From Oleiagrimonas citrea (GTDB lineage: Bacteria > Pseudomonadota > Gammaproteobacteria > Xanthomonadales > Rhodanobacteraceae), in contig NZ_JAAZQD010000005.1 in the NCBI RefSeq assembly GCF_012395255.1, positions 186,001-250,000 of the forward strand: a DNA stretch of 64,000 nucleotides, written 5' to 3'. The position numbers and the translations under genes were made by a program. The notes beneath the pieces are model-generated. The model saw nothing but the letters and a program-made list of their open reading frames with translations. It was not told where the DNA came from and made no database searches. Positions within the stretch are counted from its first letter, which is position 1; every line of letters starts with the position of its first letter. Of this stretch, positions 54,534-64,000 are shown piece after piece.

Positions 54534-56645
54534 CTACTGCAACTGATTCCAGAGGAAGTTCCAGGCCAGCGCATGCATGTGTGCGGATTGCTTGTTGTCC
54601 GCGCCGGCGCCGTGACCGCCTTCGGTGTTCTCGTAGAACCACACGTTCCGGTAGCCCATGCCTTCCATCTTTGCCGCCATCTTGCGCGCCTGGGCCGGAC
54701 CCACGCGGTCGTCGCTGGTGGTGGTGTAGAACAGCACCGGCGGGTAGTGCACGCCTTTCTTCACCAGCTGATAGGGCGAGAAGGTCTTGATGTAGGACCA
54801 CTGTTTCGGGTCGTCCGGATTGCCGTACTCGCCAATCCACGATGCGCCGGCGTCCAGGTGGATGTAGCGCTTCATGTCCAGTAGCGGGACTTCACAGGCG
54901 ATGGCGCCGAACAGCTGCGGGTAGCTCACCAGCATGTTGCCCATCAGCAGGCCGCCGTTGCTGCCGCCCTCGGCGCCCAGATGCGAGGGCGAAGTGACGC
55001 CGCGGCGGATCAGGTCTTTCGCAACGGCCGCGAAGTCCTGGTACGCCTTGGGACGGTTGGCCTTCAGCGCGGCCTTGTGCCAGCGCGGGCCGTATTCGCC
55101 GCCGCCGCGGATGTTGGCGATTACGTAGACGCCGCCGCGTTCCAGCCAGGCGCGCCCGATGCTGCCGCTGTAGCGCGGCAGGAGCGAGACCTCGAAGCCG
55201 CCATAACCGTAGAGCAGGGTGCGGTTGGAACCGTCCGGCTTGATGCCTTTCGGTGCGATCTCGAAATACGGCACGCGCGTGCCGTCCTTGGAGGTCGCGA
55301 AGTGCTGGCTCACGGTGAAGGCCGAGGCATCGAAGAACGACGGCGCCTGCTTGATCTTCTCGGCACGCTTGGCGCCGATGACGCCGCGTTCCAGGGTGGA
55401 GGGCGTGAGAAAGCCGGTGACGTCGATCCAGTACGCATCGTCATGGTCCGGGTCGGTGTCGACCACGCGCACCGTGCTCAAGGCGGGCGCGCCGGCGAGC
55501 GGCTTGCGTGACCAACTGCCGTCGGGGTGCGGAGTGAGCACCTCCAGTCGGCTCTGCACGTCCTTGAGCGTGTCCAGAATCAGGTGATGCCGGGTCCAGC
55601 TGTAGGACGACAGTGCCGTGTGCGCATCGGGCGTGAACAGCGCGGTGAAGTCGCGCTTGCCGGCCATGAAGGCGTCGTACTTGATTGCCAGCAGCGCGCC
55701 GGAGGGCCAGGTTTTCCCACCGGTGGTCCAGGGTGATTTGGTCTGCACCAGCAGCCACTGACGGTGCGCGCCGGCTTGCGCGTCGAGCGGCACGTCGACC
55801 CGGATCAGCTTGCCGTCCTTGCGCTGGTACAGCTCGCTGTGGAAGAAGTCCTTCACCACGTAGACGAAATCGCGCTCATAGCCCGGCGTGCGGTCGTGCG
55901 AAGCGGAAATCGCCAGGTCCGACTTCTTGCCGGCGTAGATCGTCCGGGCGTCCTTCAGCGGTGTGCCGCGGGTCCACTCCTTGACGATGCGCGGGTAGCT
56001 GGACTTCGTCATCGAGCCGGGACCGAAGTCGGTGCCGACGTAGATGTGGTCACGGTCGATCCAGTCGACGTCCGTCTTGGCCACCGGCAGATGGAAACCG
56101 TTCTTCACGAAGGAGCGAGTGGCGACGTCGAACTCGCGCACTTCGACGGCATCGCCGCCGTCCGGCGACAGTTCGACCAGGCACCGCCGGTAGGCCGGCT
56201 TCATGCATTGCGCGCCCTTGAACACCCATTTGCGGCCTTCGGCCTTGCCCAGTGCGTCGATGTCCAGAAGCGTCTGCCATGTCGGCGCGTCTTTGCGGTA
56301 CTCGGCCAGTGTGGTGCGTCGCCAGAGGCCGCGCGGGTGCTGCTTGTCCTTCCAGAAGTTGTACAGGTACTTGCCCCGACGATGAACGTAGGGAATCCGC
56401 GCGTCCGAATCGAGCACGCCGAGAATGGCTTTGCGCGTGCGCTCGAATTGCGCGTTGTCGGCGAATCGCTTCTCGGTGCGCGCGTTCTGTTCGTGGACCC
56501 ATTGCATGGCGCGTTCGCCATGGGTCTTTTCCAGCCACAGGTAGGGGTCGGCAGTGCCATCGCCCGGTGTGGGCGGCGCTGCGAAGGCGATGCTTGCGCC
56601 GCTCGTTGCGACGCACAGAACCAGGAATAGACCGAACGCTTTCAT
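54534..56645 (-). CDS. Exported prolyl oligopeptidase (S9 family)
   Basis: 703 residues from ATG 56645, with a signal peptide (FGLFLVLCVATSGASIAFAA). The N-terminal propeller domain contains YRKDAPTWQTLLDID and RIVKEWTRG. The alpha/beta-hydrolase domain has the catalytic Ser in GAEGGSNGGLLMG, the Asp in TTTSDDRVGPAQ and the His in TEGGHGAG. It cleaves proline-containing peptides in the periplasm. The exported form suggests peptide scavenging. Confidence 0.93.
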   Translation of the reverse strand: MKAFGLFLVLCVATSGASIAFAAPPTPGDGTADPYLWLEKTHGERAMQWVHEQNARTEKRFADNAQFERTRKAILGVLDSDARIPYVHRRGKYLYNFWKDKQHPRGLWRRTTLAEYRKDAPTWQTLLDIDALGKAEGRKWVFKGAQCMKPAYRRCLVELSPDGGDAVEVREFDVATRSFVKNGFHLPVAKTDVDWIDRDHIYVGTDFGPGSMTKSSYPRIVKEWTRGTPLKDARTIYAGKKSDLAISASHDRTPGYERDFVYVVKDFFHSELYQRKDGKLIRVDVPLDAQAGAHRQWLLVQTKSPWTTGGKTWPSGALLAIKYDAFMAGKRDFTALFTPDAHTALSSYSWTRHHLILDTLKDVQSRLEVLTPHPDGSWSRKPLAGAPALSTVRVVDTDPDHDDAYWIDVTGFLTPSTLERGVIGAKRAEKIKQAPSFFDASAFTVSQHFATSKDGTRVPYFEIAPKGIKPDGSNRTLLYGYGGFEVSLLPRYSGSIGRAWLERGGVYVIANIRGGGEYGPRWHKAALKANRPKAYQDFAAVAKDLIRRGVTSPSHLGAEGGSNGGLLMGNMLVSYPQLFGAIACEVPLLDMKRYIHLDAGASWIGEYGNPDDPKQWSYIKTFSPYQLVKKGVHYPPVLFYTTTSDDRVGPAQARKMAAKMEGMGYRNVWFYENTEGGHGAGADNKQSAHMHALAWNFLWNQLQ

Positions 56646-56755
56646 GGGATGACCTCGCAGATTGTCTTGATGTTGCCGTATCGCTGCCGGACGCTCGGGA
56701 CGTCCGTGCATGGAATCGATGTGCCGGATATCCGCCCGGGCCGGTCCCGATGCGG

Positions 56756-58639
56756 TCACCAGCCGCCGCCACCACCGCCGCCGCCACCACCACCGGAAAA
56801 ACCGCTGGAACCGGAACTTGAACCCGGTGCGACCGAGGCCGAGGCGATGGCGCTGTTCACGCCCGAACCGAGACTGCTGCCGAAGGCCGCCAAGTTGCCG
56901 GCGGTGAACAGGCCGATGTTGCTGCCGTGGTACCAGGTCGGCTGCGCCTGCCGCATCTGTTCTGCATCGAGTGCACCGGCGAAGCGTTCGCCCCAGGCGT
57001 TGCCGACGTCCAGCGCCACGGCGTAGGGCAGATACCGGGCAAACAGTTCCGGATGCGATTCGGGTTTGTAGCGCGAATCCAGCTCCTGCTTCTCGGCCAC
57101 GCCCAGATACCAGCGGAAGCCTTCGATGCCATCGAGCAGTCGGGCGCCGTCCTGGGTCGGCGCCTTCATCCAGTGGTAGAAGGCGATGTTGGTGCCGATC
57201 AGCACCGCGAACAGCGGCAGGACGGCGTAGCCGACCAGGGAGCCGAACAGAGCCAGGCCGGCCACTTCGCCGGCGGCGAAGGGAAGCAGGAACAGCCAGC
57301 TGCCGATGCTGCTGGCGGCATGACCGCTGCGAGCCTTGCGCAGGGCCGCGGCGGCCAGGGCATAGACGCCGAAGCTCCAGATCGACAGCCACAGCAGCAT
57401 GAAGGCAGCCGGCACGCCGCCGCCGTACACCATGGCCAGCAGGGTTAGCAGGGAAATCAGCACGCCCGGCCAGAGCTTGTTGCGGTTCGTGAAGAAGTAT
57501 TTCTTCTCGTAGGCACGCGACAGTGCGCCTTCATGCGCCTTGCGCGCCTTGACCACGCGTGTGCGCTCGGACTGCTTGAGTTTCAGCGTGTCGCCGCCGG
57601 AGAACAGCGCCTGGAACAGAGCCTTGCTGTCGCCGCGCAGGCTCTGCACGGGCGCGTCGGCGGTGCGGGTCAGAGTGTAGGTCTTGCCGTGCTGCTCGAT
57701 GTCCAGACAGCCTCTGGCCGCCAGACCGAGAATGCCAGCGGTGAAGCAGGTGTTGTCGTAGCCCATGTCGCGCACGTAGCGCAGCGCCGCGGCTGAGTCG
57801 CCGTCCGGCGGCTCGTAGCGTGCCACCAGCGGGCCGGAGGCTGGGTCGCGGCCGAAGCGGTTCCAGGCCCAGCCGTAGTACAGCCACAGAACCAGCAGGC
57901 CGAGCAGTGTTAGCAGCAGGTTGCGGTTGTCATGCAGCAACCAGATCAGCTTCTGCTTGGCGTCCGGTGCGCGTACCAGGCCCTTGGGAAATTCGAGCAC
58001 GATGGTCAGGCCGTGATGCGGCGCCAGGGGCTGTGTGGTACTGAATTCGGCGCCGTCGGCGAGGATGCGGGCATCGAGCGCCTTTCCGGTCGCGCCCTGC
58101 GCGCCGGTGTAGCCGTACGCCTTCAGTCGCGCCGCATCGACCTCGGCGGGCAGATGCACCGTGGCGCTGGCGTGGTCGATGGGAAAGGCCCAGCCCGTTC
58201 CGGTGACGTTCCAGTACAGCTCGTCGTGGGTGTCGAAGAAGCCGAGTTGTCGCGTCGTGCGATAGCGCAGGGTGTAGGTGTGCACCCCGCTGGCCAACGT
58301 ACGGTGGCGGTCGCCGATGTACACGCGCACGCCATTGCTTTGTTTCTTGGTGTGCCAGGGTTCGGCGTGCCCGTCGCGCATGACCGCCAGCACCTGGAAG
58401 CCAACCCGATAGCGGTTGTGCTGCCGGTCGCGGTACTCGGTGGGATAGTCGCGGTAGATACCACGGCGGATGCGATGGCCTTCGGCGCGCACCCGGATGC
58501 GCTCGGTTACGGTCATGCTGCCGTCGACGGCGACATGGATCTCGGCGTGGTAGTCCAGGATGCGCTCGTCGGCGTGCGCGGGAGCGGCCCAGGCCATCAG
58601 GCAGGCCAGCCACAGCAGCCAGGAAAGATTAGGTCTCAC
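56756..58639 (-). CDS. DUF2207 membrane protein with a poly-glycine tail
   Basis: A 627-residue protein with a signal peptide (WLLWLACLMAWAAPAHA), a periplasmic beta-rich domain (DGSMTVTERIRVRAEG), a membrane helix near 240 and two or three more around 405-500. It ends in a run of glycines closed by Trp. The run is encoded by a GGN-type repeat at 56761-56796, prone to slippage. DUF2207 proteins with this tail stand next to LemA genes, as here (11-base overlap). Function is unknown. Confidence 0.9.
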   Translation of the reverse strand: MRPNLSWLLWLACLMAWAAPAHADERILDYHAEIHVAVDGSMTVTERIRVRAEGHRIRRGIYRDYPTEYRDRQHNRYRVGFQVLAVMRDGHAEPWHTKKQSNGVRVYIGDRHRTLASGVHTYTLRYRTTRQLGFFDTHDELYWNVTGTGWAFPIDHASATVHLPAEVDAARLKAYGYTGAQGATGKALDARILADGAEFSTTQPLAPHHGLTIVLEFPKGLVRAPDAKQKLIWLLHDNRNLLLTLLGLLVLWLYYGWAWNRFGRDPASGPLVARYEPPDGDSAAALRYVRDMGYDNTCFTAGILGLAARGCLDIEQHGKTYTLTRTADAPVQSLRGDSKALFQALFSGGDTLKLKQSERTRVVKARKAHEGALSRAYEKKYFFTNRNKLWPGVLISLLTLLAMVYGGGVPAAFMLLWLSIWSFGVYALAAAALRKARSGHAASSIGSWLFLLPFAAGEVAGLALFGSLVGYAVLPLFAVLIGTNIAFYHWMKAPTQDGARLLDGIEGFRWYLGVAEKQELDSRYKPESHPELFARYLPYAVALDVGNAWGERFAGALDAEQMRQAQPTWYHGSNIGLFTAGNLAAFGSSLGSGVNSAIASASVAPGSSSGSSGFSGGGGGGGGGGGW

Positions 58640-59186
58640 GTTCGGTTCCCCCGTTCACGGACACCGGTGCGCGCGCTTCGGTCTCGGCGGAGAAGAAGGC
58701 CGCGGGCACGAAGCCGGTGGCGCGCGCCACCAGTCGTTCCGGGAAGCGTTCCAGGTCCGTGTTGTACTGGCGCACCGAGCCGTTGTAGAAGCGGCGTGCG
58801 TGCGCGATGGCGTCCTCCACCTCGACCAGTTCGGTCGACAATTGAGCGAAGTTCGCGCTGGCCTTGAGTTCGGGATAGGCCTCGGAGACCAGGATCAATC
58901 GACCGAGGTCGTGGCCCAGCGCGGTTTCGACCGTGGCGCGCGCGTCGGTGTCCCGCGCCGCGCGCGCATCGCTGCGCTCGCGGGTCACGCGCTGCAGCAG
59001 TTGCTGCTCGTGGTGGGCGTAGCCGCGCACGGCTTCGACCAGTCGCGGCACCAGGTCGTGCCGGCGTTGCAGCTGCACATCGACATCGCTCCACGCCACA
59101 TGTACCTGATTGCGGTCGCGTACCAGACGATTGAAGATCCAGATGGCATAGGCAACCGGCACAAGCAGGACCAGTGTCGCGATCAT
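58629..59186 (-). CDS. LemA-family membrane protein
   Basis: 185 residues from ATG 59186. An N-terminal transmembrane helix (ATLVLLVPVAYAIWIFNRL) precedes a four-helix coiled-coil domain with RNQVHVAWSDVDVQLQRRHDLVPRLVE and a family-typical ALGHDLGRL. LemA proteins pair with DUF2207 or TPM-domain proteins and are linked to envelope processes. The 3' end overlaps the DUF2207 start by 11 bases. An upstream in-frame start (59291) is not supported. Confidence 0.92.
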   Translation of the reverse strand: MIATLVLLVPVAYAIWIFNRLVRDRNQVHVAWSDVDVQLQRRHDLVPRLVEAVRGYAHHEQQLLQRVTRERSDARAARDTDARATVETALGHDLGRLILVSEAYPELKASANFAQLSTELVEVEDAIAHARRFYNGSVRQYNTDLERFPERLVARATGFVPAAFFSAETEARAPVSVNGGTERET

Positions 59187-59321
59187 GTCCGTTCTCCCCA
59201 GGGCCGCACAGCGTCGCCGCAATATCCGGCGAATGGCCGTCGCATTGTGGCATGGAATCGCCTTGTCCCTCGCAGGAGGCGGGAGCCGCATTGCGCGGGC
59301 CGGTCGGAGGGGTGTAAATGC

Positions 59322-59352
59322 AAAAAAAACCCTCCGCGCGAGGCGGAGGGTT
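59322..59352 (-). terminator. Rho-independent terminator of hppA
   Basis: A 10-base perfect stem (59328-59337 with 59343-59352) around a 5-base loop, followed on the minus strand by eight T residues. It lies 31 bases beyond the hppA stop on the minus strand. Confidence 0.92.
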
Positions 59353-59382
59353 CATGTGTTGTCGTGACCGGTGTGGCTGGCT

Positions 59383-61434
<2,052 letters not shown>

Positions 61435-61618
61435 CTAGACCTCCCCAGAACGTTGCCGTCACATGACGGTCTCGCGAGTATAGGGGGCAGTTCGTCGCGA
61501 ACCCTTTGTGCGATGCAATATAAGGCGTCGGCGGCGCGTGATTTTCAAATGCGCGATGGAGTGGCATAAAGGAAAAGCCTGCAAGGGCGACTTTTCGAGA
61601 TTGATTAAGGAGTGATCA

Positions 61619-61819
61619 ATGAACGCGAAAATGAAACTGGCCTGCTTTTGCGCACTAGCATTCGGTATGGGCATGGCGTCAGTGGCTTCCGTGAGCGCTG
61701 CTTCGCTGCCACCCGGTTATGAGCAATGCGTCCAGGCGTGTCTGTCTGCCTGCTCCTATGGTCCCAATGGGTGTTCCATCGAGCAGTCCGAGTACTGCAC
61801 CACCGAAGCCTGCAATTAA
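61619..61819 (+). CDS. Secreted cysteine-rich mini-protein A (66 residues)
   Basis: The ATG at 61619 follows a strong AAGGAG site (61607-61612). A signal peptide (about 1-27: hydrophobic CFCALAFGMGMASVAS, cleavage near VSA-A) is followed by a 39-residue mature part with six Cys at 37, 41, 45, 52, 60 and 65 (C-x3-C-x3-C-x6-C-x7-C-x4-C) and the motif PPGYEQC. It contains no Lys, Arg or His and four Glu, so it is acidic and unlike a cationic antimicrobial peptide. I recognise no family. Paralogous to the next gene. Codon use is visibly less GC-biased than in neighbours. Confidence 0.82.
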   Translation: MNAKMKLACFCALAFGMGMASVASVSAASLPPGYEQCVQACLSACSYGPNGCSIEQSEYCTTEACN

Positions 61820-61872
61820 CGGGGTAGATCCGCGGCGCGTTGAGAAGGCGAGAATAGGCGTCGCGGACATAC

Positions 61873-61911
61873 GCATGCCGACGGCATGCATGAAAGGTCC
61901 CGAAAGGGATC
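61873..61911 (+). promoter_or_regulatory. Two hairpins between the mini-protein genes
   Basis: A perfect near-palindrome (GCATGCCG at 61873-61880, CGGCATGC at 61882-61889) is followed by a GNRA-type hairpin (GGTCCC at 61896-61901, GAAA loop, GGGATC at 61906-61911). Both precede the ribosome binding site of the second gene. They may process or stabilise the mRNA. No U-tract follows. Confidence 0.55.
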
Positions 61912-61934
61912 GTGCGTGAATCAAGGAGGAAACC

Positions 61935-62129
61935 ATGAAGATCAAGTTGCAATGGGTTTGTGCAAGTGCATTTGTGTTCGGGCTCGGGCTGGCGTCGGCG
62001 GCCATCGCCAGTGGTCCGACGCCGCCGCCGGGATTCGATCAGTGTGTGTCCGATTGCATGCAGGCCACCTGTCCGGGCGGGCTGTGTTCAGAGCAGCAGT
62101 ATCTGTACTGCCAGGTGCAATGTCACTGA
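61935..62129 (+). CDS. Secreted cysteine-rich mini-protein B (64 residues)
   Basis: The ATG at 61935 follows AAGGAGGAAACC, a near-perfect ribosome binding site. The signal peptide (about 1-26, AFVFGLGLASAAIAS) is followed by a 38-residue mature part with six Cys at 37, 41, 46, 51, 59 and 63 (C-x3-C-x4-C-x4-C-x7-C-x3-C) and PPGFDQC. It has no Lys or Arg, one terminal His, two Asp and one Glu. The signature PPG[YF]xQCVxxC and the YC before the last Cys match mini-protein A, so the two are duplicates. The family is unknown to me. Confidence 0.82.
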   Translation: MKIKLQWVCASAFVFGLGLASAAIASGPTPPPGFDQCVSDCMQATCPGGLCSEQQYLYCQVQCH

Positions 62130-62150
62130 GCTGACATGGACAAGGAAGTG

Positions 62151-62201
62151 CGCGGCGCGGGTTCTTCCGCGCCGCGTATCCGGCACCCGCGCGTAGCGCG
62201 G
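62151..62201 (+). promoter_or_regulatory. GC-rich hairpins before the thioredoxin-fold gene
   Basis: Two stem-loops lie in the 96-base gap after mini-protein B: a 10-base stem (62151-62160 with 62167-62176, 6-base loop) and a 6-base stem (62187-62192 with 62196-62201, 3-base loop). The first could attenuate transcription or protect the upstream mRNA. No U-tract follows, so full termination is unlikely. Confidence 0.5.
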
Positions 62202-62225
62202 ATGCGCCGCGATGGAGTTTGTAAC

Positions 62226-62633
62226 GTGAACATCAAGAGCATCGCCATTGTCGTGGCATTTCTGATTTTGGGACTCGGTGTCGGCTGGTACGGAGGGCCG
62301 GTGGTGTCGCGCTGGATGCATCCGGTCAAGCCGACCGTGGTCGCGGGGAATTTCAGCCAGCAGCTTCCGGCGAACGGACCGCGAGTGGTGATGTATTCAC
62401 TGTCGACGTGTCCGCACTGCCGCGATGCGCGTGCTTATTTCAAGGCGCACGGCATCGCCTACGAGGATCGCGTGATCGATCAGTCGAAGAAGGCGATGAA
62501 GGCTTTCGAACAACTGCACGAACGCGGCGTGCCGGTGATCTTCACCCCGAGTCACGAAGTGCGAGGCTTCGACCGCAAGGGCTTGACGTCCGTCCTCAAG
62601 AAGGAAGGCTTGTTGCTTGGCACCGCTTCCTGA
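62226..62633 (+). CDS. Membrane-anchored glutaredoxin-like oxidoreductase
   Basis: 135 residues from GTG 62226, with GGAG at 62214-62217 eight bases upstream. A single N-terminal helix (SIAIVVAFLILGLGVGW, about 5-21) anchors a thioredoxin-fold domain predicted to face the periplasm. The active site is C62-P-H-C65 in YSLSTCPHCRDARAYF. The cis-proline is in GVPVIFT (P103), and GFDRKGL is typical of glutaredoxins. CPHC is oxidising-type, as in DsbA, which fits formation or shuffling of disulfides. It lies 96 bases downstream of two secreted six-Cys mini-proteins. Periplasmic location is inferred from the anchor. Confidence 0.83.
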   Translation: MNIKSIAIVVAFLILGLGVGWYGGPVVSRWMHPVKPTVVAGNFSQQLPANGPRVVMYSLSTCPHCRDARAYFKAHGIAYEDRVIDQSKKAMKAFEQLHERGVPVIFTPSHEVRGFDRKGLTSVLKKEGLLLGTAS

Positions 62634-62645
62634 GCGGACCGCTCA
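62631..62645. repeat. Palindrome over two convergent stop codons
   Basis: TGAGCGG-A-CCGCTCA (62631-62645) is a perfect palindrome with a 1-base centre. It contains the stop codon of the thioredoxin-fold gene (62631-62633) and, on the other strand, that of pfp (62643-62645). Too short a loop for a hairpin terminator by itself. Confidence 0.5.
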
Positions 62646-63899
62646 TGCACCGTCCCAGGGCGCGAGCTTCTTCGCGACAGCGACACGCTTCAGCACGGCG
62701 TGCAGCGGTAGGCCGTCCTTGCCGCAGGGGGCGGGTGCCTCGCCACGGATCAACGGGGCGAGATAGCGTCGCGCGGCGGCGGTGATGGCGAAGCCGTCGC
62801 GGCTGAGGAAGCTCTTGGGCATCTTCTTTTCGCGGTTGGCGATGCGCGCCAGCGGCGCCGCCGCGATTTTCCAGCGGTACGGGCTGTCACGGCCGCGCAG
62901 GATCACCGGCATCACGGCATTCATGCCATCCAGCGCGTACTCGACGGCGGCCTTGCCGACGGCCTGCGCCTGCATCAGGTCGGTGGCCGAGGCGGCGTGT
63001 CGCGCCGAGCGCTGCAGATAATCCGGCACTGCCCAGTGCACCTTCATGCCCAGTTTCTCGTTGACCATCTGCGCCAGCAGCGGCGCGACGCCGCCGAGCT
63101 GGGCGTGACCGAAGGCGTCCCGGCCACCGGTGTCCGACAGCAGTGTGCCGTCCGCGTCGCGGATGCCCTCGGAGGCGACCACGGTGCAGTAGCCGACGCG
63201 CTCGACGGTGGCCTTCACCTTGGCCAGGAAGGCCCTGGGCTCGAAGCTGCGTTCCGGGAACAGGATCACGTGCGGCGGCGTGTCGGCGCCTTCGCCGGCG
63301 AGGCCCGCGGAGGCGGCGATCCAGCCGGCGTTGCGGCCCATCACCTCGAGGATGAACACCTTGGTCGAGGTCTCGCTCATGGACGCCACGTCGAGGCTGG
63401 CCTCGCGCACCGACAGCGCCGTGTAGCGCGCCACCGAGCCGAAGCCGGGGCAGCAGTCGGTGACGACGAGATCGTTGTCGACGGTCTTGGGCACGCCGAT
63501 GCAGTGGATTTCGTGGCCGTATTCGCGGCCCAGTCGCGAGAGCTTGAGCGCGGTGTCGGCCGAGTCGTTGCCGCCGTTGTAGAGGAACCAGCGGATGTCG
63601 TGCGCCTTCATGACCTCCATCAGACGCACGTATTCGGAGTCGTCCGTGGCCGGCGGTTTCAGCTTGTAACGGCATGAACCGAAGGCGCCGCCGGGGGTGT
63701 GGTGCAGGGCGGCGATGGCCGATTTGCTCTCGCGCGAGGTGTCGATCAGGTCCTCGCGCAGCGCGCCGAGAATGCCGTTGCGCGCGGCGTAGACCTTCAC
63801 GCCGTGGCTGCGCGCGGTCTCGATGACGGCGGCGGCCGTGGCGTTGATGACGGCGGTGACGCCGCCGGACTGGGCGTAGAGCAGTTTTCCCTTGGCCAT
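62643..63899 (-). CDS. pfp: Pyrophosphate-dependent 6-phosphofructokinase
   Basis: 418 residues from ATG 63899. It phosphorylates fructose-6-phosphate with PPi, reversibly. The phosphate-donor loop GGNDS has Asp in the position occupied by Gly in ATP-type enzymes, and IGVPKTVDNDLVV has the Lys of the PKTVDND motif, both marks of PPi use. Other family features are ILEVMGRNAGWIAASAGLA and CPGFGSVARYTALSVREA. The 3' end lies nine bases from the thioredoxin-fold gene. It belongs functionally with hppA about 1.2 kb away. Confidence 0.92.
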   Translation of the reverse strand: MAKGKLLYAQSGGVTAVINATAAAVIETARSHGVKVYAARNGILGALREDLIDTSRESKSAIAALHHTPGGAFGSCRYKLKPPATDDSEYVRLMEVMKAHDIRWFLYNGGNDSADTALKLSRLGREYGHEIHCIGVPKTVDNDLVVTDCCPGFGSVARYTALSVREASLDVASMSETSTKVFILEVMGRNAGWIAASAGLAGEGADTPPHVILFPERSFEPRAFLAKVKATVERVGYCTVVASEGIRDADGTLLSDTGGRDAFGHAQLGGVAPLLAQMVNEKLGMKVHWAVPDYLQRSARHAASATDLMQAQAVGKAAVEYALDGMNAVMPVILRGRDSPYRWKIAAAPLARIANREKKMPKSFLSRDGFAITAAARRYLAPLIRGEAPAPCGKDGLPLHAVLKRVAVAKKLAPWDGA

Positions 63900-64000
63900 G
63901 TCGATCCGATTCCTGCTGTGAGACGGGGTGCGGCGCGCCGGCCGCGGGTTTGACTGTCCTGGGCGCAAAGGCTACCTTGAACTCCATTTTTTCCAGAGTC

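Noticed and set aside
61619-62129. Interpretation of the mini-proteins as lanthipeptide or classical bacteriocin precursors
   Set aside because: They have Sec-type signal peptides rather than leader peptides, an acidic mature part, and no modification enzyme, ABC transporter or immunity gene nearby.
62181-62210. Possible REP-type element with a GTAG core near the thioredoxin-fold gene
   Set aside because: Only one short copy is visible, and it lacks the full Xanthomonadales REP consensus; described instead as a hairpin.

Overview
The window is high-GC, gene-dense chromosomal DNA from a gammaproteobacterium. Gene content and order point to the Xanthomonadales/Lysobacterales, plausibly Rhodanobacteraceae: an aa3 cytochrome oxidase cluster carrying DUF2244 and DUF2909 genes, an ankyrin membrane protein next to YcgL and a FadL porin, a pcm-like/tolC/waaA neighbourhood, and pyrophosphate-dependent phosphofructokinase near a proton-pumping pyrophosphatase. 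The taxonomic call is inference from gene context. I saw no rRNA, tRNA, CRISPR array, insertion sequence or prophage.

Layout. 1-2.9 kb: rsmG-parA-parB (parB runs off the left edge) and a small band-7 membrane protein. 3.1-15.2 kb: hemB, a Kef-type antiporter, a 1138-residue ankyrin membrane protein, ycgL, fadL and putA. 15.4-23.5 kb: aa3-type cytochrome c oxidase with its assembly and heme A genes (DUF2244, coxB, coxA, a 42-residue membrane peptide, coxC, DUF2909, SURF1, a thiol-motif membrane protein, ctaA, ctaB); cox11 is not present. 23.5-31.8 kb: a two-component system followed by a metal-type RND efflux operon (adaptor, pump, DUF3240, outer-membrane channel) and a secreted EF-hand protein. 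31.8-43.8 kb: housekeeping genes (HI0933-type flavoprotein, EF-hand protein, folE, rmuC, an AIF-like reductase, an SBF-like transporter, DedA, dnaG, ELM1-like, YceI, Yip1, zinc-finger CHCC). 43.9-49.5 kb: LPS core and lipid A genes (GT4, O-antigen ligase, GT2, LpxL-like, waaA). 49.5-52.5 kb: tolC and a pcm-like methyltransferase, divergent from a TetR regulator, with candidate operators between them. 52.5-59.2 kb: GFA protein, ppa, a prolyl-4-hydroxylase-like dioxygenase, prolyl oligopeptidase, DUF2207 and LemA. 59.4-63.9 kb: hppA and PPi-dependent pfp on the minus strand, separated by a plus-strand cassette of three small genes.

That cassette (61,619-62,633) is the best candidate for something undescribed. 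Two adjacent paralogous genes encode secreted mini-proteins of 66 and 64 residues. Each mature part is about 38 residues, acidic, lacks Lys and Arg, and shares a six-cysteine framework. Both have strong ribosome binding sites. A membrane-anchored thioredoxin-fold protein with a CPHC motif, predicted to face the periplasm, follows. Stable hairpins separate the genes. I read it as a disulfide-rich exported peptide pair with its own oxidoreductase; that function is inference.

Pyrophosphate is a second theme: the window holds a soluble PPase, a K+-independent H+-PPase and a PPi-using phosphofructokinase.
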